32,588 bases of DNA from Oscillibacter sp. GTDB taxonomy: Bacteria; Bacillota; Clostridia; Oscillospirales; Oscillospiraceae. The DNA lies in contig JAAVHD010000076.1 in assembly GCA_014799915.1 (NCBI GenBank), forward strand, positions 1-32,588. Reading direction: 5' to 3'. A program made the position numbers and the translations under genes. The notes beneath the pieces were generated by a model. That model did no database searches, was not told the origin of the DNA, and saw only the letters and a list, made by a program, of their open reading frames with translations. Of this stretch, positions 1 to 9,311 are shown one piece after another (the first letter of the stretch is position 1; each line of letters opens with the position of its first letter).

Positions 1-197
1 ATACTATATTTTCGGAACATTCTACGGGTAATCACCATGGAGTAGGGGCACCCGGACGTTAGGCCGGGAGAATAAATGAGTTTGCCCATAACAGGATAAA
101 TCACATTGCCCTACGACATGGTGATGTTCCCAGTTTGGATTTGGGAAAAAGTATGGGAGGCTTGAAACCCTTGGAAATAGAGGGTTGAGTAAAGCTG

Positions 198-270
198 CAT
201 TCCCAAAAACAAAAGCATCAATTCCCCAAAAGCAAGCTGACTTCGTTTTTGGGGAATGCTTTTGGGGAAC
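198..270. repeat. Cluster of (T)TTTGGGGAA motifs in both orientations upstream of tnsA
   Basis: GCATTCCCAAAAAC / ATTCCCCAAAAGCA / GTTTTTGGGGAATGC / TGCTTTTGGGGAA; the second and fourth are perfect 13-bp reverse complements. Candidate transposon-end or operator sites. Confidence 0.6.
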
Positions 271-304
271 TGGCAGAGTGTTTCTGCAAGGGAGGATTGC
301 AAGT

Positions 305-652
305 ATGAGGAAGAATAACTTCAAGGGACGATGTGAGAAGCGAGTGATCGGCAAGTGTGCTGAGGTGTGCCGTACATACGATGCTATCCAGTATGCCTAC
401 GCTGACCTGCTGCAAGCCAGTGATGAGATCAGGGAGATCAAGTGCAACGTGCTTTTGGATGGACTGGACATCGGAGAGTACACCTCTGACTTCGTTTGCA
501 CCAAGACGGACGGTGATCTGATGGTCAGGGAATGTGTGTTCCGTAAGTTCCTGATGAAGCCTCTGACGGTGAAGTTGCTGGATGCTTCAAGGGACTACTG
601 GCTACGGCATGGTGTATCAGATTGGGGGTTGGTCATTGATGAAGAAGTATGA
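305..652 (+). CDS. tnsA: TnsA-like endonuclease subunit of Tn7-like transposon (short)
   Basis: ORF 185..652 with likely start ATG at 305 (GGGAGGA upstream). Motif ...LLDGLDIGEYTSDFVCTKTDGDLMVRECVFRKFL... resembles the TnsA N-terminal nuclease core; sits immediately upstream of and overlaps tnsB. Confidence 0.65.
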   Translation: MRKNNFKGRCEKRVIGKCAEVCRTYDAIQYAYADLLQASDEIREIKCNVLLDGLDIGEYTSDFVCTKTDGDLMVRECVFRKFLMKPLTVKLLDASRDYWLRHGVSDWGLVIDEEV

Positions 653-2468
653 TCTGCTCCGGTCTGGTGATAGTATCATCCGAGTGCTGGAAGTGCAGAG
701 CGATAGGGTTCTTGTGATTGATTGCATCAAGAGGGCAATGCCTGTATGGATTGATACGGTGGCTCTGGATTCCTACTCCGAGTGTACCATCAGTGAACTG
801 ACTGAAATCACAGGGACTATCATAGTCGATGTTGATACTCTGGATGCAAGTGAGAGGAAAGTCATGTATGAGCGGTACACGATGATTGCGCCTATCCTGG
901 CTTTCATTGCAGATGAGCGGATGCGCTCAAGTCTGATCTGCTCAGTGGCAACAGAGCATGACATATCAAAGCAGACTGTCAGGAATTACCTCTGCCTGTA
1001 TCTGGCCTACATGGATGTGACTGCTCTTGCTCCCAAGCATCGGGAGGATGATCGTCAACTGACCCCTGACGAGAAAAATATCCGTTGGGCGTTAAATAAG
1101 TTTTTCTACACAACGAAGAAGCAATCTCTTATGACAGCTTACACAATGATGCTCAAAGAGAAGTATTGTGATGCTCTAGGGGTACTGGCCGAGGAATACC
1201 CGTCTTTCTATCAATTCCGTTACTTCTATCGTAAGACAAGGAACCTACAGAATTTCTACATCTCCAGGGATGGGTTGAAGAACTACCAGAGGAACAATCG
1301 ACCTCTGACTGGTGACGGGGTACAAGAATTTGCTCCTGCTGTCGGTGTCGGGATGTTTGATGCTACTGTTTGCGACATTTACCTTGTCAATGAGGCTGGC
1401 AGTCTGGTGGGTAGACCTATCCTGACTGCCTGTGTAGATACCTACAGTGGCCTGTGTTGTGGTTACTCCCTCTCGTGGGAAGGTGGCGTATACAGTCTGC
1501 GAGGACTGATGCTCAACATCATTGTTGACAAGGTTGCATGGTGCCAGAAGTTCGGTATCTCCATTCAGAAGGAAGATTGGAACTGTGATAGGCTCCCGGC
1601 AACGTTCATTACCGACATGGGCAGCGAGTACACGTCAGAGAACTTTGAGCAGATCGCGGAATTGGGCGTTAAAGTGGTCAATCTTCCATCCTACAGGCCA
1701 GAGCTGAAAGGACTGATTGAGAAGTTCTTCGACTTGGTGCAGGAGAGTTTCAAGAAACACTTGAAGGGGAAGGGTGTCATTGAGCCTGACTATCAGGAGC
1801 GAGGAGCGCATGACTACCGGAAGGATGCTTGCCTGACCATGGCTGACTTTGAGAGAATCATCCTCTATTGCATCATCTACTACAACTCCCAACGGATTGT
1901 TGAGAGTTTCCCCTATAGTGAAGCCATGATAGCTGCTCAGGTGAAGCCTCATGCTTCCCAAATTTGGAATTGGGGAAAATCCCAAATCGGAAGTAATCTC
2001 ATTGGAATTGGGAAAAGAGAGTTGATGCTGACCCTTCTACCTAGGACCACCGGGAGATTCAGTCGAAAGGGATTGAGGGTAAATAAGCTACGGTATCATT
2101 GTGATGGGTACACGGAACGGTATCTGTCTGGTGGTGATGTGACTGTGGCCTACAATCCAGAAGATGTGACCTCCGTATGGTTACTCGAAGATGGCACATA
2201 CGCCGAGTTCACGATTATAGAATCCAGGTTCGAGGGTAAGGATTTGACTATGGTACAGGAGCTACAGACCAGCCAAAGAGCCATTGTAAAGGATTCCACC
2301 AGAGATAACCTACAGGCTCAAATCAATCTGGCCCAACACATTGAAGCCATTGCTGGCGGGGCCAATGGTCACACTGATGTTCAGATGAAGAATATTCGTA
2401 GCACTCGACGGAGGGAGCAGACCAAGCGCCATCGAGACTACATGAAGGAGGGGACGAGCCGTGAGTGA
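639..2468 (+). CDS. tnsB: TnsB-like DDE transposase
   Basis: rve/DDE fold motifs: GMFDATVCDIYLV, FITDMGSEYTSENF, YRPELKGLIEKFFDLVQ; start taken at MKKYDLLRSG; overlaps tnsC by a few nt. Confidence 0.9.
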   Translation: MKKYDLLRSGDSIIRVLEVQSDRVLVIDCIKRAMPVWIDTVALDSYSECTISELTEITGTIIVDVDTLDASERKVMYERYTMIAPILAFIADERMRSSLICSVATEHDISKQTVRNYLCLYLAYMDVTALAPKHREDDRQLTPDEKNIRWALNKFFYTTKKQSLMTAYTMMLKEKYCDALGVLAEEYPSFYQFRYFYRKTRNLQNFYISRDGLKNYQRNNRPLTGDGVQEFAPAVGVGMFDATVCDIYLVNEAGSLVGRPILTACVDTYSGLCCGYSLSWEGGVYSLRGLMLNIIVDKVAWCQKFGISIQKEDWNCDRLPATFITDMGSEYTSENFEQIAELGVKVVNLPSYRPELKGLIEKFFDLVQESFKKHLKGKGVIEPDYQERGAHDYRKDACLTMADFERIILYCIIYYNSQRIVESFPYSEAMIAAQVKPHASQIWNWGKSQIGSNLIGIGKRELMLTLLPRTTGRFSRKGLRVNKLRYHCDGYTERYLSGGDVTVAYNPEDVTSVWLLEDGTYAEFTIIESRFEGKDLTMVQELQTSQRAIVKDSTRDNLQAQINLAQHIEAIAGGANGHTDVQMKNIRSTRRREQTKRHRDYMKEGTSRE

Positions 2469-3696
2469 TCTTACCGACATTATCCGTATCCTGCCGCCGA
2501 TGAAGTCAGGGAACGAGTTGCTGTCTGCGCTGGAAGTACTGCCAGAGTATAACGATGCTATCTGTGATGCTGATACTCCTGTGCGGCTCATGGCCCTATC
2601 CGACCTCTACAGAGTGTATATTCCCTCTCGGATGTCACTTGAAATCTATAGCAAGCTGTATCTGGCTTTGATGCGATCCTTGCAGAAGAAAGGTACAACA
2701 CTGGCCGTACAGCAGAGGAACCAGAACTACAAAGCCATCATGCAGCAGGAGTACAGCGGCATCATGGGTGGCTCCGACAGCTTTACGATCATTGGTGCCT
2801 CTGGCATCGGTAAGAGTTCAGCCATCAGTAGAGCGATCACATTGATTACTGAGAATTGTGTGATTGAAGTAGAGAATCCATATGCGAATATCATTCCCTG
2901 CATCTGCGTCCAGTGTCCCTTCGATTCCTCTGTCAAGGGCCTGCTGTTGGAGATACTTCGGAAGGTCGATGAAGTCATTGGCGGGAACTATTACCCGAAC
3001 GCATTACGGGCCAGAACTACAACGGATATGCTGATTGGGAGCGTCAGTCAGGTGGCGTTGAACCACATCGGCCTACTGGTGGTAGACGAGATTCAGAACG
3101 TGTGCAATAGCAAGAACGGCAAGAGCCTTGTAGGGATGCTCACCCAGCTTATCAACAACAGCGGTATTTCAATCTGTATGGTGGGTACTCCTGAAAGTTC
3201 GGTGTTCTTTGAACAGGCTATGCAGCTCGCCCGGAGGTCGCTAGGACTGCGGTATGACGTGATGGAGTATGGGGATGACTTCAAGACGTTCTGTGAAGTC
3301 CTGTATTCCTACCAGTATGTGAAGCGAAAGACGGAGATCACCGACGCAATCATGGAATGGCTCTATGAGCATAGTTCGGGAAATATCTCTGTGGTGGTGT
3401 CTCTTATCCACGATGCACAGGAGATCGCCATACTCAACGGCAGAGAGGTTCTAAACCTGGAATCTCTGAACGAAGCCTACCAGCAGCGGTTGTCCATGCT
3501 ACACGGGTTCATTCAACCTCCCCAGAGAAAGCAGACCAGCAAGCCTAAGAGGAAGTCGGTAGTTACTGCTTCTGGTGGTACGAGTGCTGGAGCTGCCGTC
3601 TGCATAGCTGATCTGGTTGCCAGAGCCAAGAACGAGAGCATCGACATTGTTCACCTGCTGAAAGAGCATATGCCTGTGGTGGAGGTAGCCGTATGA
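2461..3696 (+). CDS. tnsC: TnsC-like AAA+ ATPase
   Basis: Walker A GASGIGKSSAI, Walker B LLVVDEIQNV; overlapping start/stop with tnsB and tniQ. Confidence 0.9.
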   Translation: MSDLTDIIRILPPMKSGNELLSALEVLPEYNDAICDADTPVRLMALSDLYRVYIPSRMSLEIYSKLYLALMRSLQKKGTTLAVQQRNQNYKAIMQQEYSGIMGGSDSFTIIGASGIGKSSAISRAITLITENCVIEVENPYANIIPCICVQCPFDSSVKGLLLEILRKVDEVIGGNYYPNALRARTTTDMLIGSVSQVALNHIGLLVVDEIQNVCNSKNGKSLVGMLTQLINNSGISICMVGTPESSVFFEQAMQLARRSLGLRYDVMEYGDDFKTFCEVLYSYQYVKRKTEITDAIMEWLYEHSSGNISVVVSLIHDAQEIAILNGREVLNLESLNEAYQQRLSMLHGFIQPPQRKQTSKPKRKSVVTASGGTSAGAAVCIADLVARAKNESIDIVHLLKEHMPVVEVAV

Positions 3697-5054
3697 TCGC
3701 CTACTTCCCCGCCATCTATCCCGACGAGTTGGTGTATAGCTGGCTTTGCAGGTACTACGTTCATTCTGGATTCTTTTCAAGTAAATCAGCAATGCAGGAG
3801 TTGTATTGTAAGCGGTCTGATAATCCCAGCAAAGAGTTTATCGGTAATCTCAACTCCGAGGCTAAGGTGCGAATTGGTAAGCTATACTCTCTGCGGGAGC
3901 TGGTGTTGAACCACACGATGTATCCTCAATACGCACGGTTCATTCCATTGGAGCAGAAGAAGACTGCCCTATATCGCTTGGAGCATGATAACTGCGACGT
4001 ACACCACCTGTTCTGTGTCTTGCCCAGGACTGATGGGGAACAGTATCTACGGTTCTGTCCGCTGTGTGCCCAGGAGGATAGGGAGACATACGGTGAAACC
4101 TACTGGCATCGGAAGCATCAAATCCGAAACATGAGTGTCTGTACGAAGCACAGGTGCAGACTTGTAGAATCCAGTGTTCTGGCTAAGAGCGAACAGAGCT
4201 TTGTTTTCAATCCCGCTGAACACTTCATATCGTGTGATAAGGTTATCTTTGAGGAAGATCCTCAGATGATCCGGTTTGCAAGCTACCTGGAAGATGTGTT
4301 TGATGCACCGATGGATCTCCATAACGATATTCCCGTAAGCTCTATTCTTTATGATGGTATGAGCCGGACGAAGTATTTGAAGCCGTCCGGTCGCAGTAGA
4401 TACACGAAGATGCTTGCTGATGATCTGAATGTATTCTACAGAGACATGGGGCTACACACCATCGCAAGTATGCACCAGATTCAGCGGGCATTTCTGGGGA
4501 GTCGGTTTGATTTCACGGTCGTTTGCCAGATTGCCTTCTTCCTTGGGATGGACTCGAAGGAGCTGACATCCCCCACTCTGACAATGACGCAGATTCAACA
4601 GGAACGGGACAGCCATTACATGAAGGACACCTCCCCAGTAGACTGGGTACAACTGGATGCAGACACCGCTCCCATACTGGAAAAGGTCCTTCAAAGCGTA
4701 TATGATGGAACAGCTAATGAGAACGGCAGACCCGAACGAGTATCAGAACGGCTTGTGTATCGGGAGATGAACCTGCTGGGACATCAGCTAGAGAACATGC
4801 CAAGGTGCAAGGCTATCTTCGAGCAATATACAGAATCATACCCTGAGAGCTGGGCCAGGAAGATCATCTGGGCATATCAGAGATTAAGAGCGCAGGGTAA
4901 ACCCTTCTATTGGTCTGACATTAGGGGGATCTCTGGAGTGAAGAAGAAGAAATTCCTATTGACTATCCCCTATCTGGTAAAGCACACGGACGATGATACA
5001 GCAGGTCGGATTATCTCAATGATTGCATTAGGAAAAAAGCCGGGAGTACCCTAA
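3693..5054 (+). CDS. tniQ: TniQ/TnsD-family target-selection protein
   Basis: N-terminus MIAYFPAIYPDELVYSWLCRYYVHSGF and zinc motif RFCPLCAQEDRETYGETYWHRKHQIRNMSVCTKHRCRLVE typical of TniQ. Confidence 0.88.
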   Translation: MIAYFPAIYPDELVYSWLCRYYVHSGFFSSKSAMQELYCKRSDNPSKEFIGNLNSEAKVRIGKLYSLRELVLNHTMYPQYARFIPLEQKKTALYRLEHDNCDVHHLFCVLPRTDGEQYLRFCPLCAQEDRETYGETYWHRKHQIRNMSVCTKHRCRLVESSVLAKSEQSFVFNPAEHFISCDKVIFEEDPQMIRFASYLEDVFDAPMDLHNDIPVSSILYDGMSRTKYLKPSGRSRYTKMLADDLNVFYRDMGLHTIASMHQIQRAFLGSRFDFTVVCQIAFFLGMDSKELTSPTLTMTQIQQERDSHYMKDTSPVDWVQLDADTAPILEKVLQSVYDGTANENGRPERVSERLVYREMNLLGHQLENMPRCKAIFEQYTESYPESWARKIIWAYQRLRAQGKPFYWSDIRGISGVKKKKFLLTIPYLVKHTDDDTAGRIISMIALGKKPGVP

Positions 5055-5064
5055 GGTACTCCCG
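5035..5064 (-). terminator. Rho-independent terminator, possibly bidirectional, between tniQ and helicase
   Basis: Perfect 10-bp stem CGGGAGTACC-ctaa-GGTACTCCCG (5041-5064); on the minus strand followed by GGCTTTTTT. Confidence 0.8.
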
Positions 5065-5120
5065 ATCACTATAGCTATCGAAAATCCCGGTCACACCTGT
5101 GCTATTTTAACGCTGGACTT

Positions 5121-7343
5121 TTAGGGGGTAATGTTCGTTCTAACTACTTGCCAAGGGCCGTTTTGGGGTTGGCCAGTTATCTCGTATTCCAGGCTGCGTT
5201 CCTTCAGAAGAATGTTCATCTTCAAGTGCTTATACGAGCGATCTTTATCCTTTGTAGCTCTCGGATACACTGCATCGTATAGTGTCGTAAACTTATCACA
5301 GAACGCATCCATCTGCTCCTTGCCGTCTATTATCTCACCGCTATCAGCGTATGCTTCGAGGAAAGCTATGAACGCTTTCTTATCCTTGTCCTTATCAGCG
5401 AAAGTCATATCATCGTCCTTGCAGTATGTCTTTCCAAACCAAGAGAACTGATACTCCAAGTACTTCTGACCAGTTCGGTTTACTCCTTCCTGTGCTTGCG
5501 GTTCACCTGCTTTGGGGCCTTCTTCAAGCATTTCATTATAGATGGCCTGATACTGTGGGACAAGCCTATCTAGCAGAGACTTAGCTATTTCGTTGAAGTA
5601 AAGTTTAGTTGAATCACTTACGGGATGACCAAACCAATGCTCTGCATCATACCAATCATCACTGCTGCCGTGATAATATTTATCAAGGAACTCGTTTATA
5701 TCCCTCGTCCTTGACCGGAGCGAGTCACGGGATTCTCCATAAGCTAGATTGTAGTTGTGGTAAGCCGCCTTTTGCCTATCGAAGCCCTTCAAACGGTCCC
5801 CAACCTCGCCGCCACCAAACCTCTTAATATACAAGGTCTTCCGGTCATCTTCACCGCAGGTCCTGGCTCTTCCAACCATTTGCAGACACTTAACCTTTGC
5901 CATGTCTGATACAACAACATTGTTGATACCCTTCAAATTGACTCCGTTATCAAGGACGGATGTTGTAATCAGCACGTATGTTCCCTTACCTAGTTCTTCG
6001 CTCTTGACCATCGACATATAGGATTCATCGGTCTTGCTTTTAGCATTTGCAACGAGGATTCGTTCTGCTTTGGCTGTGGCTTTGGCCCCCTTTGCCTTTC
6101 CGTCCTTCGCAGTTTCTTCATCAGCACCATTAAGGACTTGGGGCCAGCCGTGTTCATTTGCGCGTTCCTTCTCGTAGGCCAGCAGTTTCCCTTTTACCGC
6201 TTCCCCCTTCTCCTTGTCGTCGATAAAGATTAGCCACTTCTCCCTATCTGTCTCTTTCTTCTTGTTGACACTCTTAACTATCTGCTCATATAGCTCAGCG
6301 ATGGAAGAGTATGCTTTAACATCCAGGTAGCTATAGTTACGCTCGAAATGGTAAAACGCCATTGGGGAACTCTCGTCTTTGTACTGAGGCTTGTTGGAGT
6401 TCGACCGATACTCACGTTCGTATTTGATTATGTACTCTAAACAATCGTATGGCGTTGCGCTCATGTAAATTCTAATAGCGTTCTGGAATAGCCTGACGAT
6501 AGCTGACAGGATTTCAGACGTGTGGGGATTAAACATGGCATCAGAGGTAAAGAAATGAGCCTCGTCACAGATGGTGTAGATGTATCTGGAGTGAGCCTTT
6601 GCTTGTATCTTCTTTAGAGTTTCCTCTCGTTGCAACAGGCTTTGGTATGTCATCACATCGGCGCAATCTCCATAGTGATAGATACGCCCCTCCGCATCGT
6701 CTATGTCATCGTTTCCCTTGAGACGGCTCTTAATTTGTTGCTGTAAGGCCAGCCGATTGCTAAGGATTAGAACTTTCTGGTCAGTGTTGTTCTTATAGTT
6801 CAACACATCTCTTACATAGGGGATCAGTGTGTTTTCTATAAAGAAATTCTTTCCCTGGCCTGTCTGAGCGGAGATAAACACAGGCTGCGACGGTTCCCAT
6901 CTGTCCGGTGTGCCAGTCGCAATATCAAGAGTATAGTCCTTTCGGAGTTCAATCTGGTAATGCTTTCCGACTCCATCAGCCACCCGCTGTTCGCCACACG
7001 GTATCGGGTAGACATGTCGGTTGCTCATAATGCAGCCATCTCTTAATTCCTCATGATTGTAGGAAAGCCTGTCCGTTCCAGAGCCACCGATAACAGGGCT
7101 GCCGCTGGAGGGCAAGGGAGTGATCTCGCGGCCTCCAATGCGAACCGTCGCCTTGACTTTGGGGATGCCACCAGAAACCTGTGGGATCGTTGATTCTGGA
7201 TTTGGGGAATGGCTGTTTCTGAACCGTGTGTACTCTTCCACCAGTTCGCACTCGTCGTATAGCGCACAACCTATACAGAAATCAACCTTGTACTGCGCTT
7301 TCTTTTCATCAGTTAGCACCGTGAAATTATCACTATATACCAT
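5121..7343 (-). CDS. DEAD/DEAH-type SF2 helicase-like protein with N-terminal CxxC..C motif
   Basis: 740 aa; Walker-A-like SAQTGQGKNFFIENTLIP, DEAH box (ICDEAHFF), SATPYD motif III, C-terminal QMVGRARTCGEDD motif VI; N-terminal CIGCALYDEC. Confidence 0.75.
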   Translation of the reverse strand: MVYSDNFTVLTDEKKAQYKVDFCIGCALYDECELVEEYTRFRNSHSPNPESTIPQVSGGIPKVKATVRIGGREITPLPSSGSPVIGGSGTDRLSYNHEELRDGCIMSNRHVYPIPCGEQRVADGVGKHYQIELRKDYTLDIATGTPDRWEPSQPVFISAQTGQGKNFFIENTLIPYVRDVLNYKNNTDQKVLILSNRLALQQQIKSRLKGNDDIDDAEGRIYHYGDCADVMTYQSLLQREETLKKIQAKAHSRYIYTICDEAHFFTSDAMFNPHTSEILSAIVRLFQNAIRIYMSATPYDCLEYIIKYEREYRSNSNKPQYKDESSPMAFYHFERNYSYLDVKAYSSIAELYEQIVKSVNKKKETDREKWLIFIDDKEKGEAVKGKLLAYEKERANEHGWPQVLNGADEETAKDGKAKGAKATAKAERILVANAKSKTDESYMSMVKSEELGKGTYVLITTSVLDNGVNLKGINNVVVSDMAKVKCLQMVGRARTCGEDDRKTLYIKRFGGGEVGDRLKGFDRQKAAYHNYNLAYGESRDSLRSRTRDINEFLDKYYHGSSDDWYDAEHWFGHPVSDSTKLYFNEIAKSLLDRLVPQYQAIYNEMLEEGPKAGEPQAQEGVNRTGQKYLEYQFSWFGKTYCKDDDMTFADKDKDKKAFIAFLEAYADSGEIIDGKEQMDAFCDKFTTLYDAVYPRATKDKDRSYKHLKMNILLKERSLEYEITGQPQNGPWQVVRTNITP

Positions 7344-7361
7344 AGACTACATCCTTCCACA

Positions 7362-7413
7362 TTGGAATTTGGGATTCGGGGGGGCCCATTATAAGGAGAT
7401 TCCCAAATCCCAA
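7362..7413. repeat. Imperfect 16-bp inverted repeat with TTTGGGA motif upstream of the helicase
   Basis: TTGGAATTTGGGATTC (7362-7377) versus GATTCCCAAATCCCAA (7398-7413), 14/16 complementary. Confidence 0.7.
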
Positions 7414-7553
7414 ACAGAAATCCTCCACCTGACCACCGACACCTATTCCTTGCGAAAGGCTGAAGGGCGAGCGGTGTTCGGTTCCTCATTATACCATACT
7501 TAGCTGAACTTTACCAGAGGCTTTCACGATTCCCCCAGCCCACTCCCATTGAC

Positions 7554-7791
7554 AAGTAGAAGGCCGTGATCGAGCAGACCGCTCAGACGATTCTCGATGC
7601 CCGCGCCCTTTACCCGGCTACCAGTCTTGCCGATCTCTATGATGAAACCACTATGCCCCCGAAGTTGCGCAAGGCTCACCAGAACAACGATAGGGCTATG
7701 ATGCTGGCCTACGGATTCTCAATCAAGGACATGACCGCAAGCAAGTGCGTGGCGGAGCTAATGAGATGTACCAGGCGTTGACCGCAGATCA
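7554..7791 (+). pseudogene. C-terminal remnant of a large DNA methyltransferase
   Basis: DK*KAVIEQTAQTILDARALYPATSLADLYDETTMPPKLRKAHQNNDRAMMLAYGF... resembles the C-terminus of class I SAM-dependent DNA methyltransferases; in-frame TAG upstream and an apparent 1-nt frameshift near the end (alternate frame reads MYQALTADQ*). Confidence 0.65.
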
Positions 7792-7800
7792 ATAAAACAG

Positions 7801-7832
7801 GTAAGAGGGGCTGTCCGAGCAGCCCCTCTTAC
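7801..7832. terminator. Perfect 13-bp stem-loop downstream of the 7833-8030 ORF
   Basis: GTAAGAGGGGCTG-tccgag-CAGCCCCTCTTAC. Confidence 0.7.
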
Positions 7833-8030
7833 TTACACATCCAATCCTAATTTCTCTGCAATAGCTTCCGGTGTAAGCCCAGCTTCCTTCGCTGCCGCCA
7901 TCACCGTTTTCATATTAACGGGATGCAGGAGCCTTTGCTTCTGCGCCTCCAGAGCTTCGATCTCAGCTTGTTTCTTGGCGATCTTCTCGTCAATCGCAGC
8001 AATGCGTTCGTCCGCTGTCTTTCTAGCCAT
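7833..8030 (-). CDS. Small coiled-coil/charged protein common on clostridial mobile elements
   Basis: MARKTADERIAAIDEKIAKKQAEIEALEAQKQRLLHPVNMKTVMAAAKEAGLTPEAIAEKLGLDV; GGAGG upstream. Confidence 0.7.
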   Translation of the reverse strand: MARKTADERIAAIDEKIAKKQAEIEALEAQKQRLLHPVNMKTVMAAAKEAGLTPEAIAEKLGLDV

Positions 8031-8115
8031 GTCCATACCCTCCATTTGAAAGAATATACTCTTACTATACGGCATAGAGATACGGCTTGTCAACACTATT
8101 TGAACCTCGTTGCAA

Positions 8116-8517
8116 TTATAAGAAGAATGAGTAAAGGTTCTCCAAGTGCTTTACATCATGGCGCTTGCTCAGGGTCACGGGAGATAGATTGATCCGAGCA
8201 AAGGTTTCCACAACCTTATCCACATCCCGACAATTCATCTCCTTCCGGGCGAGGTAAAGCGACTTTTTCTCAGGAATCAAGGCTAGCAGCCGTAGCATCC
8301 TTCTTCTCATAATGTTATCCCTGACCTCGCTCCGAATGATCTCCATGGCGGCATCCTTTTTGCGAAAATCACCGAAAGGGACCACCCGAGCGAATGTATC
8401 CAGGAAGGTACTCTGGCTGTTCTTCATCATCTCCATGATCTGACCTGATGTATCAGCAGTATCCGCATAGGCTCGGATAGCTTTAGGTTTGGTTAGTCGT
8501 ACCTCTGGACGAATGAA
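8116..8517 (-). pseudogene. C-terminal part of a Rep-like protein split by the LSR element
   Basis: Minus-strand frame open from 8517: FIRPEVRLTKPKAIRAYADTADTSGQIMEMMKNSQSTF...LENLYSFFL*; no start near the junction; joins in frame with 21233-21828 through the shared TCATTCG. Confidence 0.85.
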
Positions 8518-8808
8518 CTATTTTTACAAAAACGTGATACACCTACGATTGAAGTCACTATGGCTGTAGGCAGAGAGAGCCTATATAAGCAAGAAGAATA
8601 CATAAGCTATCGGAAAATCAGGGAATATGTACGGGAAACCACTGGATTAAAGCCCTCTAACCTTGATGTTGCCCAGATTAAGGAGAAGTGCGGTCTACTT
8701 GTGCGGGGAGAGCATAAGCCAGACAAGGCCAGATGTTCCCCAGCAAGAGAGGCCGCTATCATGGACGCATTTAGGCATTTCGGAATCATACAGGACGAGG
8801 AAGGTTGA
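8515..8808 (+). CDS. Stranded C-terminal domain of the LSR (RlmD/recombinase C-terminal-like domain)
   Basis: Frame ELFLQKRDTPTIEVTMAVGRESLYKQEEYISYRKIREYVRETTGLKPSNLDVAQIKEKCGLL...AAIMDAFRHFGII is continuous from the left junction; no convincing RBS before ATG 8560; in frame with the LSR across the circular junction. Confidence 0.8.
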   Translation, partial: ELFLQKRDTPTIEVTMAVGRESLYKQEEYISYRKIREYVRETTGLKPSNLDVAQIKEKCGLLVRGEHKPDKARCSPAREAAIMDAFRHFGIIQDEEG

Positions 8809-8828
8809 AGACCTTCTATTTTTTTGCC
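8804..8828 (+). terminator. Rho-independent terminator after the LSR C-terminal segment
   Basis: GAAGGT-tgaag-ACCTTC followed by TATTTTTTT. Confidence 0.6.
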
Positions 8829-8948
8829 CTTCTACGCCTACGGCGATTAGGTGACGTGGTGCGTTCCTCTCTTGGGGCGCGTGGTGAACAAGACGGGGTT
8901 GCGCGGGGAGCAGGACGGTAAAAAGCGCATAAATCAAAGGAGAGGGGG

Positions 8949-9311
8949 TCAATCCTCCTCTCCTTCTTGGTTTTCTGCTATGAAATGCTCTATCATCTCT
9001 ATTTGAGCCAAAATCGACCTGTGAAGAAAGGCGGTGTATTCCTTGGGGATATGCTTCACACGTTCATCCAAACCCAGGTCTGTTTCATCATCCCATAGAA
9101 GCCTGTCCGCTGAAATCCCCAGGACTTCACAAGCCCGCTTTATGGTAGTTGGGCTGACACCAACCGCCCCTACCTCAATATTTGCAACAAATCGCGGGGA
9201 TATTCCCAACTTTTCAGCAAGTATCTCCCTTGAGTATCCGCACAATTCACGGTATTTCCTGATGTTTGCGCCAATTTGTATATTGATTGGCTTGCGCTCC
9301 TTGTCCTGCAT
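8949..9311 (-). CDS. XRE-family HTH transcriptional regulator
   Basis: IGANIRKYRELCGYSREILAEKLGISPRFVANIEVGAVGVSPTTIKRACEVLGIS. Confidence 0.9.
   Translation of the reverse strand: MQDKERKPINIQIGANIRKYRELCGYSREILAEKLGISPRFVANIEVGAVGVSPTTIKRACEVLGISADRLLWDDETDLGLDERVKHIPKEYTAFLHRSILAQIEMIEHFIAENQEGEED

Noticed and set aside
198-270. CRISPR-like repeat array, because of short repeated motifs
   Set aside because: Repeats are short, in mixed orientation and lack uniform spacers; no cas genes in the window.
125-7553. Exact Tn7-like ends with TGT...ACA termini and 5-bp target duplication
   Set aside because: Tried TGTTCCC at 125 against AAACA near 7415 and TTGACA near 7553; flanking 5-mers (GGTGA versus GAAAT or AGTAG) do not match, so ends stay undefined.
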